In this document: piece after piece, positions 1 to 8,716 of the stretch
How positions within the stretch are numbered: the stretch's first letter is position 1
Layout: each line of letters begins with the position of its first letter
Assembly (NCBI GenBank): GCA_019931105.1
Contig: JAIOUW010000001.1
Span: 62,001-126,000 of the forward strand
From: Flavobacteriaceae bacterium NBU2977
GTDB taxonomy: Bacteria; Bacteroidota; Bacteroidia; Flavobacteriales; Flavobacteriaceae
Direction: 5' to 3'
Length of the DNA stretch: 64,000 nucleotides
Notes under the pieces: generated by a model
Seen by the model: only the letters and a program-made list of their open reading frames with translations
Database searches by the model: none
Told to the model about the DNA's origin: nothing
Program-made: the position numbers and the translations under genes

Positions 1-2
1 GG

Positions 3-317
3 ATCATGGAAGTACAACAGCCCTATCTCGACAATGATCTAAGGTTGGACGATCTGGCATTGATGATAAAGCTCTCGCGAAACCAAACATCTCAAATTAT
101 CAACGAGCATTTCAACTTGTCGTTTTTCGACTTTATCAACCAGTATCGCATCAAAGATGCAAAGAATCTTTTGCTTCAAAACAAGGAAGACAACAGGACC
201 ATCGGCCAAATAGCCTATGATGTAGGTTTCAATAACCGGGCTTCATTTTATAAAGCCTTTAAAAAGTTTTCCGACGGAAACCCATCGGACTATGTAAAAC
301 ATACGCAAGCATCATAA
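3..317 (+). CDS. AraC-family transcriptional regulator, C-terminal part (5' end outside window)
   Basis: The reading frame is open to the left edge, so this is the C-terminal DNA-binding part of a larger regulator; the first ATG at 6 is probably internal. The visible ~104 residues form the double helix-turn-helix of the AraC/XylS family: a first helix pair around LDDLALMIKLSRNQTSQII, then the typical second half TIGQIAYDVGFNNRASFYKAFKKF and a final P-x-x-Y. In Bacteroidota such C-terminal domains often follow membrane or 7TM sensor regions, but the sensor part cannot be seen here. The target is unknown; the next gene begins 51 bases downstream on the same strand. Confidence 0.85.
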   Translation: MMEVQQPYLDNDLRLDDLALMIKLSRNQTSQIINEHFNLSFFDFINQYRIKDAKNLLLQNKEDNRTIGQIAYDVGFNNRASFYKAFKKFSDGNPSDYVKHTQAS

Positions 318-367
318 ATCAAATTGATGAAATACGAACTTGATCTTAAAACTTATTTTAACTACCG

Positions 368-1018
368 ATGAAATCTTCCGCCAATACGATTTTCGCAATG
401 ATAATGTGCCTTTTGTTGATTTCCTCCTACGGTTGCAAAAAGGATGACAAAGATTTGTCGGCAAAGGAGGCGATAGAAAATGAAAATGTAGTGGCCGTTG
501 GATGTCCAAAAACAGAATATAGAGATTGGAAAACTTCAGAATACGTTCTGCCCTATCCGATGGGCCAAAGTTATATGGTCACGCTCAGTCATTGTGGTGG
601 GTCATTTCATAGCATCGACGGTCCGGATCAATTTGCAGTTGATTTTGCAATGGACATCGGTCAAACCATCACTGCCGTAAGGGAGGGTATCGTTGTACAC
701 GTCGAAGAATCGGGCATCGATGGCGAGTTTCCGAATAATCTGGTCGTGATAGAACACGAAGATGGTACTTTTGCCCAATACATGCATTTGACACAGAATG
801 GAGCCTTGGTCGAAAAAGGCGATAAGATCGAACAGGGGCAAAATATCGGTTTGAGCGGTAACACCGGTTTGGCAGGATTTCCGCATTTACATTTCGTCGT
901 GACCGAAAAGGGTAGCTTTCATTATCCGTATACGTCGATTCCCGTTACATTCAGAAATACATCGCCTAATGAAAGAAGTTTGGCCGCCGGATACCGATAT
1001 ACCGCATTTGATTACTGA
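368..1018 (+). CDS. M23-family (LytM-like) peptidase lipoprotein
   Basis: A 216-residue protein with a lipoprotein signal peptide (lipobox SSYGC, Cys23), so it should sit in the cell envelope. Residues ~85-180 match the M23/LytM fold: an xxAVDFA segment, VREGIVV, then Y-M-H (His140) and the H-L-H pair at 173-175. Active M23 enzymes cut peptidoglycan cross-links with a zinc held by His and Asp of an HxGxD motif plus HxH. Here the first His position is Gln88 (Q-F-A-V-D92), so the enzyme may be inactive, use another ligand, or act as a LytM-type activator. The ATG at 368 gives a complete signal peptide. Confidence 0.8.
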   Translation: MKSSANTIFAMIMCLLLISSYGCKKDDKDLSAKEAIENENVVAVGCPKTEYRDWKTSEYVLPYPMGQSYMVTLSHCGGSFHSIDGPDQFAVDFAMDIGQTITAVREGIVVHVEESGIDGEFPNNLVVIEHEDGTFAQYMHLTQNGALVEKGDKIEQGQNIGLSGNTGLAGFPHLHFVVTEKGSFHYPYTSIPVTFRNTSPNERSLAAGYRYTAFDY

Positions 1019-1155
1019 CCAAACAAATAAACCAAAGAGCTTGGCGCACAGTGTTCAAAGAAAATTCCATATGAGCTCGAGCCCGCTTTAAAGAATGATT
1101 AAAAATACTTTTTTAACAACATATATAATTAATAATCACTAACTTAGAAATAAAA

Positions 1156-1163
1156 TAATTTTG
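1156..1163 (+). promoter_or_regulatory. Bacteroidota -7 element upstream of 1186
   Basis: TAATTTTG matches the Bacteroidota primary-sigma -7 consensus TAnnTTTG and lies 22 bases before the ATG at 1186. The upstream stretch is AT-rich, but no clear -33 TTTG is present at the expected distance, so this is a partial promoter call. Confidence 0.45.
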
Positions 1164-1185
1164 CGCTGAAAAAAAATTCGATACG

Positions 1186-2502
1186 ATGAAAACAACAATC
1201 ATAACCCGTAAGAAACGTCTGATGATAACATTAATATCAGTGTTATTCATTGGTGCACTATACAATGCCAATGCTTTTTTTCAAGAAACGGCGAACCAAG
1301 ACTATGAACAATACAAAGGAGAGGTCTTGGATTCAGAAACCAATAAACCATTGGTCTTTGCGAGTCTGGCCCTTGAGGGTTCCAATATTAGTACTATCAC
1401 GAACACCGAGGGAGAATTCTCCTTGAAAGTACCTGAAAATATTGCACAGGGCAACGTGTCGATTACTTTTCTGGGTTATAAGAACAGATCGATACCGTTG
1501 GCACAATTTAAGAAAGAGGACAACAAGATTATGATGGAAGTATCTGTCGTACAGCTTTCCGAAATCAACTTGAGCATTCCTAAAGATGCACGTAATTTGG
1601 TGCAGGAGACTTTGGAGAAAAAAGGTGAAAATTATTTTGAAGACCCTACTGTGATGACCGCTTTTTATCGCGAGACCATCAAAAAAAGAAGAAAGAACGT
1701 TTCGCTTTCCGAAGCCGTGGTCAATATCTACAAAGCCCCGTATACTTCTGTGCGAAGAGATGCGGTACAAATGTACAAAGCAAGAAAAAGTACAGATTAC
1801 AGCAAACTTGATACGGTGGCCCTTAAACTTCAGGGCGGACCTTTCAACGCTCTTTTCGTCGACCTTATGAAGTACCCTGAATACATTTTTACAGACAGGT
1901 CGATCGACGATTATATCTTTAGCTTCGACCGTTCGATCCAGGTAAATGACCAGCTTATTTATGTAATAAACTTTAATCAACGCGACGATATTGCAGACCC
2001 GCTCTATAAGGGCCAACTTTTTATCGACGCGGATAACAAAATATTGACCAGTGCCATCTATTCATTGAACATTACCGATAAAGAGGAAGCCTCAAAGCTT
2101 TTCGTTCGTAAAAAACCAAAAAATGCGAGGGTATGGCCGACCGAAGTCGCCTATCGTGTAGATTATCGCGAAAAAAACGGTCGTTGGCATTATAGCTATA
2201 GCAACGTGTTGCTAGAATTCAAGGTAAATTGGGATAAGCGGCTTTTCAATTCGGTATACAGTATGACATGTGAAATGGCCGTTACGGATTGGGAGAAAAA
2301 TTTGACCAGTAATTTTCCAAAATCCAAGGAGCGGATAAAATCGTCGATTATCTTGAGCGATGAGGCCCTTGGTTTTGCCGATCCTGATTTTTGGGGCGAA
2401 TACAATATCATAGAACCTGAAAAATCAATCGAGTCGGCAATAAAGAAAATTCAGCGCCAACTTAGAAGGACCCAGTCAAAATCGGGTGCAGCGGCACCAT
2501 AA
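1186..2502 (+). CDS. Exported carboxypeptidase-regulatory-domain protein
   Basis: A 438-residue protein with an N-terminal signal segment (hydrophobic stretch around residues 11-30). Residues ~43-130 form a CarboxypepD_reg-like (CNA-B/transthyretin-like) beta-sandwich: KGEVLDSETNKPLVFASL, followed by T-N-x-x-G-E-F and GYK. This domain is common at the start of flavobacterial outer-membrane and surface proteins. The remaining ~300 residues are beta-rich and resemble the conserved Bacteroidota family with this layout; there is no recognisable TonB plug or barrel signature. It stands alone, with a -7 element just upstream and a terminator hairpin after it. Its function is not known. Confidence 0.7.
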   Translation: MKTTIITRKKRLMITLISVLFIGALYNANAFFQETANQDYEQYKGEVLDSETNKPLVFASLALEGSNISTITNTEGEFSLKVPENIAQGNVSITFLGYKNRSIPLAQFKKEDNKIMMEVSVVQLSEINLSIPKDARNLVQETLEKKGENYFEDPTVMTAFYRETIKKRRKNVSLSEAVVNIYKAPYTSVRRDAVQMYKARKSTDYSKLDTVALKLQGGPFNALFVDLMKYPEYIFTDRSIDDYIFSFDRSIQVNDQLIYVINFNQRDDIADPLYKGQLFIDADNKILTSAIYSLNITDKEEASKLFVRKKPKNARVWPTEVAYRVDYREKNGRWHYSYSNVLLEFKVNWDKRLFNSVYSMTCEMAVTDWEKNLTSNFPKSKERIKSSIILSDEALGFADPDFWGEYNIIEPEKSIESAIKKIQRQLRRTQSKSGAAAP

Positions 2503-2527
2503 CATCACTTTTATAACGACCAAGACT

Positions 2528-2562
2528 CAAAAGGCCACTTTTTACAGAAGTGGCCTTTTTCC
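2528..2562. terminator. Rho-independent terminator, probably bidirectional
   Basis: The stem AAAAGGCCACTT / AAGTGGCCTTTT with a short loop, followed by a T-run, lies between the convergent gene ending at 2502 and recQ ending at 2596. It can serve both strands. Confidence 0.85.
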
Positions 2563-2595
2563 ATGTAAGCGTAAGTCTGAAGAAGGTAGTCTTTC

Positions 2596-4806
2596 TTAAT
2601 TCGCCACCTCACTGATAAACTTCAACCGGTACAGTCGTAATTCCTCATCTTCGTATTCACCGTCAAATTCCTTTAACGCCTCTTCTACATCGTCGGTATC
2701 AGCTTCCAAAAAATATTCATGTATCTCTTCTTGTTGGTCTTCATCCAATACCTCATCTATCCAGTAACCGAGATTCAATTTGGTACCGCTATAAACGATC
2801 TGCTCCATTTCTTTTATGAGGTCGGGAATCTCCAACCCTTTTGAAGATGCGATATCGGGAAGGGGAAGTTTACGGTCTACATTTTGAATGATATATAGCT
2901 TAAGACCCGAATTCGCACCGGTGCTCTTTACAACAAGGTCTTCAGGACGGACTATCTCGTTCTCGTCAACATATTTTGAAATAAATTCAATAAAAGGCCC
3001 ACCATACTTCTTGGCCTTACCCTCGCCTACTCCGTTAATATTGACCATTTCCTCCATTTTAATAGGATATTTTAAGGCCATATCTTCCAAAGAGGGATCC
3101 TGAAATACCACGAAAGGGGGTACTCCCAGCTTATTGGCCTGGGCTTTTCGAAGGTCTTTGAGTTGTTTCAAAAGTTTTTCATCGGCAACCCCCGCCTTTG
3201 CCGCACTGACAAGTGCCCCATCATTGGCCATATTGTACACATGGTCTTTCGTCATCATGAACGATGTTGGGTTTCTCAAAAAAGCTTCCCCTTTTTCAGT
3301 GACATGCAAAATTCCGTATTGTTCGATTTCCTTTTGTATAAGACCTGCAACCAATGTTTGCCTAATAAGTGCCATCCAATAGTTTTTATCCCTATCGGAA
3401 CCTATACCGAAAATTTCCTTTTCGTTGGTCTTGTGCGAGGCGATCAACGCGTTTACCTTACCGGTAAGTGCCTTTACGATTTCTTTTGACTTGAATTTCT
3501 CACTGGTTTCCTTGATTGCCCTTATTAACTTGACAACGTTTTCCTTGGCCTCTTCCTTTTCTTTGGGGTTTCTTGAATTATCGTCCATATCGGCACCTAT
3601 TCCGTTGATTTCGTCAAATTCTTCACCAAAATAGTGCAACATGAATTTACGGCGCGACATAGAGGTTTCGGCATAGGCAACGACCTCTTGTAACAAGGCG
3701 TTTCCGATTTCCTGCTCGGCCACGGGTTTTCCTGACATGAATTTTTCGAGTTTTTCGATGTCCTTATAAGAGTAAAAGGCGAGACAATGGCCGTCACCAT
3801 CGTCCCTTCCAGCACGGCCGGTCTCCTGATAATAGCTTTCTATACTTTTAGGAATGTCGTGATGAATGACATATCGAACATCGGGTTTGTCGATTCCCAT
3901 TCCGAAAGCAATCGTGGCGACAACGACATCAACATCTTCCATCAAAAACATATCCTGATACTTTGAACGGGTCTTGGCATCGAAACCTGCATGATAAGGT
4001 ACTGCGCTGATGCCATTGACTTGCAAGACCTCTGCCAATTGTTCGACCCGTTTACGGCTCAGGCAGTAGATGATTCCAGACTTTCCTGAGTTTTGCTTAA
4101 CGAACCTTATGATATCGGCATCGACATTCGCCGTCTTTGGTCGTACTTCATAAAAAAGATTGGGTCGATTGAACGAGGCCTTGAACACCTTCGCATCGGC
4201 AATGCCCAAATTTTTGATAATATCTTCTTGTACTTTCGGAGTGGCGGTCGCCGTCAACGCAATGATGGGAATATTTTCCCCGAGTCTATTCGAAATCGAT
4301 CTCAAATTACGGTATTCTGGTCTGAAATCGTGGCCCCATTCTGAAATACAGTGGGCTTCGTCAATAGCCATAAAAGATAATGGTACCGACTGTAGAAATT
4401 CAATATACTCATCCTTGGTCAACGACTCGGGCGCGACATAGAGCAGTTTTGTAATACCGTCAAGAATATCACGCTTGACCCGTTTGACCTCTGATTTGTT
4501 CAAAGAAGAGTTCAAAACGTGAGCAATGCCTTCTTCGGAAGAAATTCCACGAATCGCATCGACCTGATTTTTCATTAGTGCTATCAACGGCGAGACAATA
4601 ATTGCGGTACCTTCGTTCATCAAGGCCGGAAGTTGATAGCACAGCGACTTTCCTCCTCCTGTAGGCATGATGGCAAAGGTGTTCTTACCCTTAATGATAT
4701 TCTTGATTACTTCTTCTTGAAGACCTTTGAATTTAGAGAACCCAAAGTGTTTTTTTAACGAGGCATGCAGATCTATTTCTCCAAAAGCCATACCATGTTT
4801 TGTCAT
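2596..4806 (-). CDS. recQ: ATP-dependent DNA helicase RecQ (zinc-site variant)
   Basis: A 736-residue superfamily 2 helicase that unwinds recombination and stalled-fork intermediates. Motif I TGGGKS is at residues 49-54, DEAH at 149-152, then the helicase C domain with ATIAFGMGIDKPDVR and QETGRAGRD, an RQC winged-helix region, an HRDC-like segment (~residues 530-610) and an acidic C-terminal extension. In the RecQ zinc-binding subdomain (about residues 380-415) the usual four cysteines are absent: the E. coli-like NCRR...CGNCDNC stretch reads SMSRRKFMLHYFGEE...DMDDN. An alternative start is Met6. It is divergent from kdsD across 361 bases. Confidence 0.95.
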   Translation of the reverse strand: MTKHGMAFGEIDLHASLKKHFGFSKFKGLQEEVIKNIIKGKNTFAIMPTGGGKSLCYQLPALMNEGTAIIVSPLIALMKNQVDAIRGISSEEGIAHVLNSSLNKSEVKRVKRDILDGITKLLYVAPESLTKDEYIEFLQSVPLSFMAIDEAHCISEWGHDFRPEYRNLRSISNRLGENIPIIALTATATPKVQEDIIKNLGIADAKVFKASFNRPNLFYEVRPKTANVDADIIRFVKQNSGKSGIIYCLSRKRVEQLAEVLQVNGISAVPYHAGFDAKTRSKYQDMFLMEDVDVVVATIAFGMGIDKPDVRYVIHHDIPKSIESYYQETGRAGRDDGDGHCLAFYSYKDIEKLEKFMSGKPVAEQEIGNALLQEVVAYAETSMSRRKFMLHYFGEEFDEINGIGADMDDNSRNPKEKEEAKENVVKLIRAIKETSEKFKSKEIVKALTGKVNALIASHKTNEKEIFGIGSDRDKNYWMALIRQTLVAGLIQKEIEQYGILHVTEKGEAFLRNPTSFMMTKDHVYNMANDGALVSAAKAGVADEKLLKQLKDLRKAQANKLGVPPFVVFQDPSLEDMALKYPIKMEEMVNINGVGEGKAKKYGGPFIEFISKYVDENEIVRPEDLVVKSTGANSGLKLYIIQNVDRKLPLPDIASSKGLEIPDLIKEMEQIVYSGTKLNLGYWIDEVLDEDQQEEIHEYFLEADTDDVEEALKEFDGEYEDEELRLYRLKFISEVAN

Positions 4807-5167
4807 TTAACCAACTTTCAACGGGCCATGACCCATAAATTTTTAATAGTCAATTTACACACTTCTGATGACTTAACTTGTACGATAGCGATAAAAAACC
4901 TAAAATCTAGAACAGTATGTCTCTTGTTCGACATGAAACCTTATAGAAAATGAGGTGTTTACTATCACATTAGATTTTTTAAAGACCGTTTTCATTGTTG
5001 ATCAACAAAAGCCAATCGCAATTAATAACTTTAAATGTAAAAGAATTGCCAAGATCGAGTTCTTCAGATAAAAGATACTTTGTGTAATTTTGCTATCTTA
5101 AAGATAAGACATTCTTTTAGGAATTCAACTATATTTCCTAAAACAGTCCTGTAACCAGAAATATACT
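4807..5167. other. Divergent intergenic region recQ / kdsD
   Basis: 361 bases without a convincing gene; the short open frames in it lack coding-like composition. It must hold the promoters of both flanking genes. A -7-like TAATTTTG (5085-5092) points toward kdsD. A small perfect palindrome, TATCTT-A-AAGATA (5094-5106), follows it directly and could be an operator, though it is short enough to arise by chance. No clear promoter could be placed for recQ. Confidence 0.5.
5085..5092 (+). promoter_or_regulatory. Possible -7 element for the kdsD-tatC operon
   Basis: TAATTTTG matches TAnnTTTG, 75 bases upstream of the TTG start at 5168. There is no good -33 element at 17-19 bases. The palindrome at 5094-5106 would overlap the transcription start region. 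Confidence 0.4.
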
Positions 5168-6133
5168 TTGAGCGACACAAAAGCCATTCTCGCATTAGCC
5201 CGTCAAACGATCCAGATCGAAAGCGAGGCCATTCAGAATTTGACGTCTTTTATAGACGAAAACTTTGCAGATGCTGTCAATGCCATTTTCAAGTCAAAGG
5301 GAAGGGTGGTTATCTCAGGAATCGGAAAAAGCGCGATTATCGCCTCGAAAATCGTTGCCACCCTGAATTCTACCGGCACTCCTGCAATATTTATGCATGC
5401 CGCTGATGCCATTCACGGTGATTTAGGAACCATTCAAGAGAACGACGTTGTTATCTGTATTTCGAAAAGCGGCAACAGCCCCGAGATAAAAATGTTGGTC
5501 CCTTTGATAAAGAGGGGCAAGAACAAACTTATCGGAATGACCGGTACTATGGAATCTTTTTTGGCACAGCAGGCGGATTATGTGCTCAATACATCGGTAG
5601 AGAAGGAAGCCTGCCCCAACAACCTTGCACCGACCACCAGTACAACGGCTCAATTGGTCATGGGTGATGCCCTTGCCGTTTGTCTGTTGGACCTGAAAGG
5701 GTTCAGCAGCAAGGATTTTGCAAAATACCATCCTGGTGGCACCTTGGGAAAACGGTTATACCTTCGTGTAAAAGATATTGCCGACAACAATCAGAAACCC
5801 CAGGTACATTTGGAAACCGATGTAAGAAAAGTAATCGTCGAGATCTCAGAGAAAATGTTGGGAGTGGCCGCCGTAATAGACCATGATGAGATAGTAGGTA
5901 TTGTAACCGATGGTGATATTCGTCGAATGCTCAACAAATATGACAATATCAATGGGCTTACCGCCCGAGATATCATGACATCGAACCCTAAGATAATCCA
6001 GACCGAAGTACTTGCGATAAAAGCCCTTGAAATGATGCAAGACAATGGTATTTCGCAATTGTTGGCGGTCGATGGAAAATCGTACCGGGGCATCGTGCAT
6101 TTACATAATTTGATCAACGAAGGAATTATATAA
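5168..6133 (+). CDS. kdsD: Arabinose-5-phosphate isomerase (KdsD/KpsF family)
   Basis: A 321-residue cytoplasmic enzyme that interconverts ribulose-5-phosphate and arabinose-5-phosphate, the first step toward Kdo of lipopolysaccharide. An N-terminal SIS domain (residues ~35-170) shows GIGKSAIIASK, HAADAIHGDLG and ISKSGNSPEIK, followed by CLAPTTST-like phosphosugar-site residues (here NLAPTTST) and two CBS domains (~205-320). The start is TTG at 5168; no in-frame ATG fits better. Its stop overlaps the tatC start by one base, which indicates translational coupling, and lptB follows. Confidence 0.93.
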   Translation: MSDTKAILALARQTIQIESEAIQNLTSFIDENFADAVNAIFKSKGRVVISGIGKSAIIASKIVATLNSTGTPAIFMHAADAIHGDLGTIQENDVVICISKSGNSPEIKMLVPLIKRGKNKLIGMTGTMESFLAQQADYVLNTSVEKEACPNNLAPTTSTTAQLVMGDALAVCLLDLKGFSSKDFAKYHPGGTLGKRLYLRVKDIADNNQKPQVHLETDVRKVIVEISEKMLGVAAVIDHDEIVGIVTDGDIRRMLNKYDNINGLTARDIMTSNPKIIQTEVLAIKALEMMQDNGISQLLAVDGKSYRGIVHLHNLINEGII

Positions 6134-6990
6134 TGGCAAAGAAAAAACAGACCAAGTCACCGGACGAAATGTCTTTCTTGGATCATTTGGAGGAACTCAG
6201 GTGGCATTTGATCCGTTCCACCTTGGCAGTTGTAATCATAGGGAGTGTTGCCTTTTTGATGAAACGCTTCATCTTCGATACAGTACTGCTCGGCCCTTCG
6301 TATATGGATTTTCCCACGTACCGTCTTTTTTGCGATATAGCCACCTCCATTGGTTTTGATTCCGCATTTTGTGCCGACAAACTTCCGTTTACGATTCAGA
6401 GCCGGCAAATGGCGGGACAGTTTTCGGCCCATATCTGGACCTCGATTTGGGCCGGTTTTATTGTGGGATTCCCATACGTATTATGGGAAATGTGGAAATT
6501 TATTAGTCCCGGGCTACATGATAACGAGCGGAAGAATTCACGAGGTTTTATACTTATTGCCTCCTTTTTGTTTTTCATGGGCGTACTTTTTGGGTATTAC
6601 GTTGTGGCCCCTCTATCCATCAACTTTTTGGGCACCTATCAGGTAAGTGAGGTGGTATTGAACGAGTTCGATCTTGATTCATATATTGGCACCTTAAAAG
6701 CTTCTGTTCTGGCTTGTGGCATCTTGTTCGAGCTGCCTATTGTCATTTTCTTTTTGACCAAGGTTGGTCTCGTAACACCCGAAATCATGAAAAAATACCG
6801 AAAGATTGCTTTGGTCATCGTATTGATACTTTCGGCAGTCATTACTCCACCCGATGTGGCCAGTCAGATAATCGTTGCCATACCTGTTATAGGTCTTTAC
6901 CAGATCAGTATTTACATATCGCAGTTTGTTTTGAAAAGGGAGGCCAAAAAAGAGGCGAAACTGGCAATGCAACGTACTAAAAAAAGTTAA
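6133..6990 (+). CDS. tatC: Sec-independent protein translocase TatC
   Basis: A 285-residue integral membrane protein, the signal-recognition core of the Tat system that exports folded proteins with twin-arginine signals. The conserved N-terminal cytoplasmic motif SFLDHLEELRWHLIRS is present, followed by six predicted membrane spans, including the GFPYVLWEMWKFISPGL block and the late ITPPDVASQI loop. The ATG overlaps the kdsD stop by one base. No tatA/tatB is nearby. At least four other proteins in this window carry Tat-type signals, so TatC has plausible clients here. Confidence 0.95.
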   Translation: MAKKKQTKSPDEMSFLDHLEELRWHLIRSTLAVVIIGSVAFLMKRFIFDTVLLGPSYMDFPTYRLFCDIATSIGFDSAFCADKLPFTIQSRQMAGQFSAHIWTSIWAGFIVGFPYVLWEMWKFISPGLHDNERKNSRGFILIASFLFFMGVLFGYYVVAPLSINFLGTYQVSEVVLNEFDLDSYIGTLKASVLACGILFELPIVIFFLTKVGLVTPEIMKKYRKIALVIVLILSAVITPPDVASQIIVAIPVIGLYQISIYISQFVLKREAKKEAKLAMQRTKKS

Positions 6991-7042
6991 ACCTTGCCAT
7001 ATTTCTCGATAATACCCGATTTTAAAGTTTAGTTTTACAAAA

Positions 7043-7783
7043 ATGAAGCTCAGGGCCGAAAAAATAATGAAGTCTTACCGAGGGCGCCAGGTCGTCAGAG
7101 GTATCTCTTTGGAAGTAAACCAAGGCGAGATCGTCGGCTTGCTCGGCCCCAACGGTGCGGGCAAGACTACTTCGTTCTATATGATCGTCGGACTCATAAA
7201 GCCCAATGGCGGAAATATTTTCTTGGATGACATGGAGATTACCAATTTTCCCATGTACAAAAGGGCACAAAACGGTATCGGATACCTGGCCCAGGAAGCT
7301 TCGGTATTTCGAAAATTGAGCATCGAAAAAAATATTCTGAGCGTATTGCAATTGACTAAGCTAAGCAAAAAAGAGCAGCATATGAAAATGGAATCGCTCA
7401 TAGAGGAATTCGGTCTTGGTCATATTCGTAAAAATCGTGGTGATCTACTTTCCGGCGGTGAACGTAGACGCACCGAGATTGCCCGTGCGCTTGCTACGGA
7501 TCCCAAGTTCATTCTGCTCGATGAACCTTTTGCCGGGGTCGATCCCGTCGCAGTAGAGGACATTCAAAGAATCGTGGCCCAATTGAAGAACAAGAATATC
7601 GGCATTCTGATCACGGATCACAACGTTCAGGAAACACTTGCCATAACAGAACGTTCATATCTCATGTTCGAAGGCGGCATTTTGAAATCAGGGGTTCCCG
7701 AAGATCTTGCCGCCGATGAAATGGTACGAAAGGTCTATTTGGGCCAAAACTTCGAACTACGCAAAAAAAAGTTGGATTTTTAA
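7043..7783 (+). CDS. lptB: Lipopolysaccharide export ABC ATPase LptB
   Basis: A 246-residue ABC ATPase that powers LPS extraction from the inner membrane together with LptF/LptG. Walker A is GPNGAGKTT (residues ~37-45), the signature is LSGGERRR and Walker B is [12 protein letters not shown]. The segment [14 protein letters not shown] is diagnostic for LptB rather than for other ABC ATPases. It lies 52 bases after tatC on the same strand. The co-location with kdsD links Kdo supply with LPS export. Confidence 0.93.
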   Translation: MKLRAEKIMKSYRGRQVVRGISLEVNQGEIVGLLGPNGAGKTTSFYMIVGLIKPNGGNIFLDDMEITNFPMYKRAQNGIGYLAQEASVFRKLSIEKNILSVLQLTKLSKKEQHMKMESLIEEFGLGHIRKNRGDLLSGGERRRTEIARALATDPKFILLDEPFAGVDPVAVEDIQRIVAQLKNKNIGILITDHNVQETLAITERSYLMFEGGILKSGVPEDLAADEMVRKVYLGQNFELRKKKLDF

Positions 7784-7873
7784 AGTTCAAACCGAACTGC
7801 CATTCGACTTAAATCCACTTATCGAATGAATATTATGAATTCTTAGGCTACACGCATTTTCACCAATGTCCAT

Positions 7874-8611
7874 CTATTTTTTGGTATTCGGCACCAACAA
7901 CGAACTCAAAATATAAAAAAGAATGATCAAGGGTACCGCCAAAAACCGCATCGTGATCAACAAAACCAAACTCACTATTATAAAAATATAACGAAGTGCA
8001 TTATCCTTAAAGCTCCAGTTGTTGAACTTGAGGGCAAAAAGTTCGATTTTAGAATTCAAAAGATAACAACTCAAGATCGTCATTGCCAGCAAGAACCATT
8101 GGTTCAAAACAATACTGTTCAAAAAATCATTATTGTGGTGCAAAAGAATAAGGGGCAACGATACGATCAACAAGGCATTGGCCGGTGTCGGTAGACCGAC
8201 AAAAGATGATTGTTGGCCTTCATCTAAATTAAATTTTGCAAGTCGATAGGCAGAGGCCATGGTAATCAGAAACCCTAAAAAAGGTAAAGGCGAGATATCC
8301 AAATTTTTGGCCCAAAAGATGCTTGAACCGGCATTCCACCCGCCCATTTCAGACATATTCAACAATTGAAACATGACAACACCGGGTACCAATCCGCTGG
8401 TAATCACATCGGCCAATGAATCCAACTGAAGGCCCAAATCGCTTTTAACATCCAATATCCGCGCTGCCAAGCCATCGAAAAAGTCAAAGATTATCCCCAA
8501 AAACATAAACGATGCAGCAAGTTCCAGTTGGTTCAGAACCGCAAACACGACAGCGACGCAGCCACAGAAAACGTTCATGAGCGTAATAAAGTTGGGAATA
8601 TGTCTTTTCAT
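7874..8611 (-). CDS. pssA: CDP-diacylglycerol-serine O-phosphatidyltransferase
   Basis: A 245-residue membrane enzyme making phosphatidylserine from CDP-diacylglycerol and serine, the precursor of phosphatidylethanolamine. The CDP-alcohol phosphotransferase motif DG-x2-AR-x8-G-x3-D-x3-D is complete (DGLAAR ... G ... D ... D, residues ~45-67). The N-terminus (KRHIPNFITLMNVFCG) and several hydrophobic spans fit the PssA type. It is convergent with lptB and divergent from the gene at 8717. Confidence 0.92.
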   Translation of the reverse strand: MKRHIPNFITLMNVFCGCVAVVFAVLNQLELAASFMFLGIIFDFFDGLAARILDVKSDLGLQLDSLADVITSGLVPGVVMFQLLNMSEMGGWNAGSSIFWAKNLDISPLPFLGFLITMASAYRLAKFNLDEGQQSSFVGLPTPANALLIVSLPLILLHHNNDFLNSIVLNQWFLLAMTILSCYLLNSKIELFALKFNNWSFKDNALRYIFIIVSLVLLITMRFLAVPLIILFYILSSLLVPNTKK

Positions 8612-8716
8612 GGATAAAAAGGTTGCATCAGGTAAAAATAGTACAATTTTCGTTCTATCGATTTGAAGACCTATTTTATTCGGATATTTGCCAACAGTCA
8701 GTCATACAGTTCAAAA

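Noticed and set aside
1333-2016. 227-codon open frame on the minus strand inside the carboxypeptidase-regulatory-domain gene
   Set aside because: It lies wholly antisense to a gene with a signal peptide and a recognisable domain, and its translation matches nothing.
4765-4953. 62-codon plus-strand frame in the recQ/kdsD gap
   Set aside because: It starts inside recQ and runs through the divergent promoter region; composition is not coding-like.
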